The position numbers and the translations under genes are program-made. The notes below the pieces were generated by a model. The model saw only the letters and a list, made by a program, of their open reading frames with translations. It made no database searches and was not told the origin of the DNA. From Collinsella aerofaciens (GTDB lineage: Bacteria > Actinomycetota > Coriobacteriia > Coriobacteriales > Coriobacteriaceae), in the NCBI RefSeq assembly GCF_028209885.1, contig NZ_JAQLEM010000024.1:1-35431 (forward strand): a stretch of 35,431 nt of DNA, in the 5' to 3' direction. Positions within the stretch are counted from its first letter, which is position 1; each line of letters opens with the position of its first letter. Below are positions 31,395 through 35,431 of the stretch, piece after piece.

Positions 31395-32585
31395 ATGGCC
31401 TTTACCAAGAAGACCGTCCGCGACATCGATGTCGACGGAAAGCGCGTTCTCGTCCGCGTTGACTTTAACGTGCCTATCAAGGATGGCGTCGTTGGCGACA
31501 CCACCCGTATCAAGGCTGCCCTGCCCACCATCAACTACCTCGTTGAGCACAACGCTCGCGTCATCCTCATGAGCCACCTCGGCCGTCCCGAGGGCACCGG
31601 CTTCCAGCCCGAGCTGTCCCTCGAGCCCGTCGCCAAGAAGCTCGCTGAGCTCTCTGGTCTCGACGTTGCCTTTGTCGCTGACACCTACGGCGAGAAGGCT
31701 GCTGAGGCTGTCGCCGCCGTCGAGCCGGGTAAGGTCCTCGTTCTCGAGAACGTCCGTTTTGACAAGCGTGAGAAGAAGAACGATCCCGAGATCGCCAAGA
31801 AGCTCGCTTCCTATGGTGACGTCTTCGTTCTCGATGCCTTCGGCACCGCTCACCGCGCCCAGGGTTCCGTCGTGGGCCCCGCCGCTTACCTGCCTGCCGT
31901 CGCCGGCTTCTTGCTCGAGAAGGAGGTCGACACGCTGACCGGCATCTTCGCCGAGCCCGAGCGCCCCTTCGTCGCCATCGTCGGCGGTTCCAAGGTTTCC
32001 TCCAAGATCGGCGTTCTCGATCACCTCATCGACTCCGCTGACACCCTGATCATCGGTGGCGGCATGGCCTACACCTTCTTCCTGGCTCAGGGCCTGTCCG
32101 TTGGTCAGTCCCTCAAGGAAGAGGACTGGGTCGAGCGCGCCGGCGAGATGCTCAAGAAGGCCGAGGAGAAGGGTGTCAAGATCCTGCTCCCCATCGACAA
32201 CCGTGTTGCCGATCACTTTGGCGAGGACGCTGTCCCCGAGGTTGTTGCTTCCGACGCTATCCCCGACGATCGTGAGGGTATGGACATCGGTCCCAAGACC
32301 GAGGAGCTCTATGCCGAGGCTGTCAAGGGCGCCAAGACCGTGTTCTGGAACGGCCCCATGGGCGTCTTCGAGTTTGACAACTTTGCTCACGGCACCCAGG
32401 CTATCGCCGAGGCTCTCGCCGAGGCTGACTGCACCTCGATCATCGGCGGTGGCGACTCTGTCGCAGCTGTCAACAAGTTCAACCTGGCCGACAAGATGAG
32501 CTGGATCTCCACCGGTGGTGGCGCTTCCATGGAGCTCGTCGAGGGTAAGGCCCTGCCCGGAGTGGAGGCGCTTCTCGATGCCTAA
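31395..32585 (+). CDS. pgk: Phosphoglycerate kinase
   Basis: 396 residues, standard length. It transfers phosphate from 1,3-bisphosphoglycerate to ADP. The N-terminal substrate domain has VLVRVDFNVPIKDG (about 16-29) and LMSHLGRPEG; the middle has LLENVRF-type VLENVRFDKREKKND and DAFGTAHRAQGSV. The C-terminal nucleotide domain has GGSKVSSKI, TVFWNGPMGVFE and the glycine-rich GGGDSVAAVNK. Start ATG 31395 follows AAAGG, 11 bases away. Its last 8 bases overlap tpiA. Codon usage is highly biased. Confidence 0.97.
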   Translation: MAFTKKTVRDIDVDGKRVLVRVDFNVPIKDGVVGDTTRIKAALPTINYLVEHNARVILMSHLGRPEGTGFQPELSLEPVAKKLAELSGLDVAFVADTYGEKAAEAVAAVEPGKVLVLENVRFDKREKKNDPEIAKKLASYGDVFVLDAFGTAHRAQGSVVGPAAYLPAVAGFLLEKEVDTLTGIFAEPERPFVAIVGGSKVSSKIGVLDHLIDSADTLIIGGGMAYTFFLAQGLSVGQSLKEEDWVERAGEMLKKAEEKGVKILLPIDNRVADHFGEDAVPEVVASDAIPDDREGMDIGPKTEELYAEAVKGAKTVFWNGPMGVFEFDNFAHGTQAIAEALAEADCTSIIGGGDSVAAVNKFNLADKMSWISTGGGASMELVEGKALPGVEALLDA

Positions 32586-33345
32586 TCGCACCCTTCTTAT
32601 CGCTGGTAACTGGAAGATGAACAACGACGTCGCCGAGGCCGCCAAGCTCGCCGACGAGCTGGCTCAGGCTCTGCCCGAGGTTCCGGCCGGCGTCGAGGTG
32701 CTCGTCTGCCCTCCGACCATCGACATCGCCACGGTTCATGACCGTATTCAGGCTGCCCCCATTGCCCTCGGTGCACAGAACGTGTACTGGGAGGCCAAGG
32801 GTGCCTTCACCGGTGAGTCCTCTTGCGACATGCTCAAGTCCGCTGGCTGCACCTACTGCATCATCGGTCACTCCGAGCGTCGCGACTACTTCCACGAGAC
32901 CGACGAGGACCAGAACAAGAAGGCTAAGGCTCTCGTTGCCGCCGGCCTTGTTCCCGTCTTCTGCTGCGGCGAGTCCCTCGAGGTCCGCGAGGCTGGCACC
33001 TATGTCGAGCACGTCGTGAACCAGGTCAAGGCTGGCCTTGCTGGTCTTGAGATCACCTGCCCCAAGCAGGTCGTTGTCGCCTACGAGCCCATCTGGGCCA
33101 TCGGCACCGGCAAGACCGCTACCGCCGAGGACGCTCAGGAGGTCTGCGGTGCTATCCGTGAGACCCTCAAGGAGATGTTCGGCGAGGAGCTCGCTAACGG
33201 CATCCGCGTGCTGTATGGCGGTTCCGCCAAGCCCGGCAACATCGCCGAGCTCGTCGCCAAGCCCGACGTTGACGGCGCCCTCGTGGGCGGCGCTTCGCTC
33301 AAGGCTGCCGACTTCGCCTCTATGGTCGTCAAGGCAGGCGAGTAG
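32578..33345 (+). CDS. tpiA: Triosephosphate isomerase
   Basis: 255-residue TIM barrel interconverting dihydroxyacetone phosphate and glyceraldehyde-3-P. N11 and K13 lie in GNWKMN, catalytic H98 in IIGHSERR and E170 in AYEPIWAIGTGK. The phosphate-binding VLYGGSAKPGN and VDGALVGGASL segments close the barrel. The ATG lies inside the end of pgk (8-base overlap) with GGAGG upstream. An in-frame start at 32515 is within pgk and lacks the TIM start context. Confidence 0.97.
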   Translation: MPNRTLLIAGNWKMNNDVAEAAKLADELAQALPEVPAGVEVLVCPPTIDIATVHDRIQAAPIALGAQNVYWEAKGAFTGESSCDMLKSAGCTYCIIGHSERRDYFHETDEDQNKKAKALVAAGLVPVFCCGESLEVREAGTYVEHVVNQVKAGLAGLEITCPKQVVVAYEPIWAIGTGKTATAEDAQEVCGAIRETLKEMFGEELANGIRVLYGGSAKPGNIAELVAKPDVDGALVGGASLKAADFASMVVKAGE

Positions 33346-33350
33346 GACAT

Positions 33351-34904
33351 ATGGCACAACGTCATCTTCCTGCACTCCTGATTATCATGGATGGCTGCGG
33401 CCTTGCTCCGGCCGATGGCGAGAACGCCGTCGCCGCTGCCAAGACGCCCTTCCTTGATGGCCTGTACGAGAAGTACCCCCACACCACGCTCGGTGCTTCG
33501 GGCGAGGACGTGGGCCTTCCCGACGGCCAGATGGGTAACTCCGAGGTGGGTCACCTCAACATCGGTGCCGGCCGCATCGTGTTCCAGGAGCTTTCGCGCA
33601 TCAACAATGCCATCAAGGACGGTTCCATCGCCAAGAACGAGGTTTTCGTCAAGGCTATGGACGATGTCAAGGCTGACGGTAAGACTCTCCACCTCATGGG
33701 CCTTATGAGCCCTGGCGGTGTTCATTCTCACATGAACCACGTCGAGGCTCTGGTCAAGATGGCTGCCGAGCACGGTGTCAAGACCGTTCGCGTCCACGCC
33801 TTCATGGATGGTCGCGACGTTGACCCGCAGTCCGGTGCCGGTTACATGAGTGAGTTCTGCGCCTTCCTGGCTAAGATCTCCGAGGAGACCGGTTGCGACG
33901 CTCGCGTTGCCACCGTCTCGGGCCGTTATTGGGCCATGGACCGCGATAATCGTTGGGAGCGCATCCAGCGCGCCTACGACGTCATGGTCAACGCGTCCGA
34001 TGCTGATACCGACCCCGTTGCCGGTATCAAGGCCTACTACGAGAAGGACCCGCGCGGCGACGAGTTCGTCGAGCCCTTCGCTGCCCACAACGAGGGCATT
34101 CACGAGGGCGACGCGGCCATCTTCTTCAACTTCCGTCCCGACCGTGCTCGTCAGATGACCCGCGTGTTCACGGACAAGGAGTTCGACGGCTTTGAGCGCG
34201 AGCAGATCAAGCTTTCGCACTTTGTGACGATGACCGAGTATGATCCGACGTTTGACGTCGAGGTCGCCTTCCCCAAGACGTTCCCCGAGAACGTCCTGGC
34301 CGACGTTATCGCCGCCAATGGCCTGAAGCAGCTGCACACTGCCGAGACCGAGAAGTACGCCCACGTGACGTTCTTCCTCAACGGCGGCATCGAGGAGCCC
34401 AAGGAGGGCGAGGAGCGCGTGCTCGTCGCTTCCCCCAAGGTTGCTACCTACGATCTGCAGCCCGAGATGAGCGCTCCCGAGGTTACCGAGAAGCTCGTCG
34501 CCGCCATCAACGAGGATCGCGCTGATTTCTACATCGTGAACTTCGCGAACTGCGACATGGTTGGTCACACCGGTGTCTTCGACGCTGCCGTTAAGGCCGT
34601 TGAGGCTGTTGACGATGCCCTGTCCAAGGTTGTCCCGGCGATTCTCGCCAAGGGCGGATTTGCACTGATTACCGCCGACCACGGCAACGCCGATCACATG
34701 TTTGACGTTGCTTCCGACGGCTCCAAGCATCCGTTTACGGCTCACACCACCAACCGCGTGCCGTTCATCATCGTTGATGAGAAGGCCAAGCTCACCGGTA
34801 TCGAGGACGGCCGTCTTTCCGATATCGCTCCGACCATGCTCACCATGGCTGGTATTGAGCCTTCCGCCGAGATGACGGGCCGCGTGCTCGCTACCGAGGC
34901 CTAA
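33351..34904 (+). CDS. gpmI: 2,3-bisphosphoglycerate-independent phosphoglycerate mutase
   Basis: 517 residues, the length of the two-domain manganese-dependent iPGM. The N-terminal metal-binding MDGCGLAPADGENA holds D14, and the phosphoserine S64 lies in GQMGNSEVGHLN. The transferase domain includes MSPGGVHSHMNH, HAFMDGRDVDP and GRYWAMDRDNRWER. The C-terminal metal ligands appear in NFANCDMVGHTG and ITADHGNADHM. It converts 3- to 2-phosphoglycerate. It begins 5 bases after tpiA and ends in a strong terminator, completing the pgk-tpiA-gpmI unit. Enolase is not in the window. Confidence 0.97.
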   Translation: MAQRHLPALLIIMDGCGLAPADGENAVAAAKTPFLDGLYEKYPHTTLGASGEDVGLPDGQMGNSEVGHLNIGAGRIVFQELSRINNAIKDGSIAKNEVFVKAMDDVKADGKTLHLMGLMSPGGVHSHMNHVEALVKMAAEHGVKTVRVHAFMDGRDVDPQSGAGYMSEFCAFLAKISEETGCDARVATVSGRYWAMDRDNRWERIQRAYDVMVNASDADTDPVAGIKAYYEKDPRGDEFVEPFAAHNEGIHEGDAAIFFNFRPDRARQMTRVFTDKEFDGFEREQIKLSHFVTMTEYDPTFDVEVAFPKTFPENVLADVIAANGLKQLHTAETEKYAHVTFFLNGGIEEPKEGEERVLVASPKVATYDLQPEMSAPEVTEKLVAAINEDRADFYIVNFANCDMVGHTGVFDAAVKAVEAVDDALSKVVPAILAKGGFALITADHGNADHMFDVASDGSKHPFTAHTTNRVPFIIVDEKAKLTGIEDGRLSDIAPTMLTMAGIEPSAEMTGRVLATEA

Positions 34905-34930
34905 TAGAAAACAAATACCGTTTTCTAGCA

Positions 34931-34964
34931 AGGGGGTTGTCCACAACCGGACAACCCCTTTTTT
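34931..34964 (+). terminator. Terminator of the pgk-tpiA-gpmI operon
   Basis: GGGGTTGTCC (34933-34942) / GGACAACCCC (34949-34958), a perfect 10-bp stem with loop ACAACC, then six T (34959-34964). Confidence 0.94.
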
Positions 34965-35023
34965 GGTATTTCTGCCATTTCCACCCCGTCCTTGAGTGGC
35001 AGGTAGGGGAGAGCGGGGGATTG

Positions 35024-35032
35024 TGGTACAGT
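35024..35032 (+). promoter_or_regulatory. Possible extended -10 promoter of secG
   Basis: TGGTACAGT fits an extended -10 (TGn-TACAGT), 36 bases before secG. No -35 match at the proper distance. A promoter is expected because gpmI ends in a strong terminator. Confidence 0.4.
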
Positions 35033-35068
35033 ACTGGAGTTTGAACTGTTCTATTAAGGAGCTTATCT

Positions 35069-35323
35069 ATGGGTCCGTTCCAGATTCTTCTGTTTGTCGT
35101 TTGGGCTGTTTCTGCCGTGGCGCTGACGATTCTCGTCCTGATGCATTCCGGTAAGGGTACCGGCGTTTCGGATATGATTGCCAGCTCGCTGTATAACTCC
35201 AGCTCTGCCACGGGCGTTATGGAGCAGAACCTTGACCGCCTGACCGTCATCATGGCTGTCGTGTTTGCCGTGTGCGTCGTGCTGTGCATGTTCTTCTTCC
35301 CGCAGGGCATCGTGGGCTACTAA
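35069..35323 (+). CDS. secG: Preprotein translocase subunit SecG
   Basis: 84-residue membrane protein. Two hydrophobic segments (about 3-23 and 56-78) flank a loop with LMHSGKGTGVSDMIASS, the SecG signature region. It assists SecYEG-mediated export. The position after glycolytic genes matches the common gap-pgk-tpi-secG order in actinobacteria. Start ATG 35069 has SD TTAAGGAG (35054-35061). A terminator follows 22 bases after the stop. Confidence 0.93.
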   Translation: MGPFQILLFVVWAVSAVALTILVLMHSGKGTGVSDMIASSLYNSSSATGVMEQNLDRLTVIMAVVFAVCVVLCMFFFPQGIVGY

Positions 35324-35345
35324 TCACGAACCGCATAAATACTTG

Positions 35346-35376
35346 AAAAGGGTCCCGCAAGTGCGGGACCCTTTTT
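35346..35376 (+). terminator. Terminator of secG
   Basis: GGGTCCCGC / GCGGGACCC stem extended by A/T pairs (35346-35358 with 35363-35376), AAGT loop and five T. Symmetric A and T runs make it bidirectional. Confidence 0.95.
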
Positions 35377-35393
35377 GTTCAAGACTTTAGTCT

Positions 35394-35414
35394 GCTGGCC
35401 GCGCAGCGGCCAGC
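35394..35414. other. Second strong hairpin at the window end
   Basis: GCTGGCCGC (35394-35402) / GCGGCCAGC (35406-35414) with loop GCA, followed by TTTAAA. It may end a transcript entering from the right on the minus strand or belong to an element cut by the window edge. Confidence 0.5.
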
Positions 35415-35431
35415 TTTAAACCACCCGCTAC

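Noticed and set aside
1..35431. CRISPR array, insertion sequence, integrase or tRNA gene
   Set aside because: No regularly spaced repeats, transposase/integrase motifs or cloverleaf sequences were seen on either strand.

Overview
The window looks like chromosome of a gut-type actinobacterium of the class Coriobacteriia, most likely Collinsella or a close relative. Clues are the high GC content, Shine-Dalgarno (SD) sites of the AAGGAG type, an actinobacterial uvrC / rapZ / whiA / gap-pgk-tpiA / secG backbone, and many compact hairpins between genes. The genus is inferred from gene content and style; no database search was possible. I see no prophage, insertion sequence, CRISPR array or tRNA gene.

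Layout. (1) Positions 1-123 are the 3' end of a 5S rRNA and the terminator of its rRNA operon. (2) 250-3757, plus strand: coaE, a small membrane-anchored lytic transglycosylase and uvrB. (3) 3823-9945, minus strand: two flavoproteins (COG2509 type and BaiN/HI0933 type), an Mrp/NBP35-type iron-sulfur carrier ATPase and an LTA-synthase-like membrane phosphotransferase. (4) 10139-17284, plus strand: uvrA, then ybaK-murJ-uvrC. All three UvrABC excision-repair genes therefore lie within about 16 kb, and a LexA-like box is visible only before uvrA. (5) 17285-28077, plus strand: a peptide-family ABC transporter (Tat lipoprotein, permease, permease-ATPase fusion, ATPase), an AXE1-type esterase, a second esterase-fold protein without the nucleophilic serine, a DHDPS/NAL-family aldolase, a ROK kinase and NanE. 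(6) 28179-35323, plus strand: rapZ-whiA (no yvcK between them), gap, pgk-tpiA-gpmI and secG.

Region 5 is the most interesting part. Aldolase + ROK kinase + NanE matches the core of sialic acid catabolism (Neu5Ac to ManNAc to ManNAc-6-P to GlcNAc-6-P). Peptide-type ABC transporters that carry sialic acid are known (SatABCD type). I infer an uptake and catabolic system for sialic acid, possibly O-acetylated, in which an AXE1-family esterase takes the place of the usual SGNH-type NanS. The aldolase does not look like a classical NanA, so the exact substrate is open. The cluster has a long structured leader, hairpin arrays or long hairpins at several intercistronic gaps, and an operator-like TAAAACGTTT motif that also occurs upstream of gap.

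The glycolytic genes and the transporter/aldolase genes share a strongly C-ending, GCC/GAC/AAG/ATC-rich codon usage that suggests high expression. The repair genes and the esterase pair are less biased.
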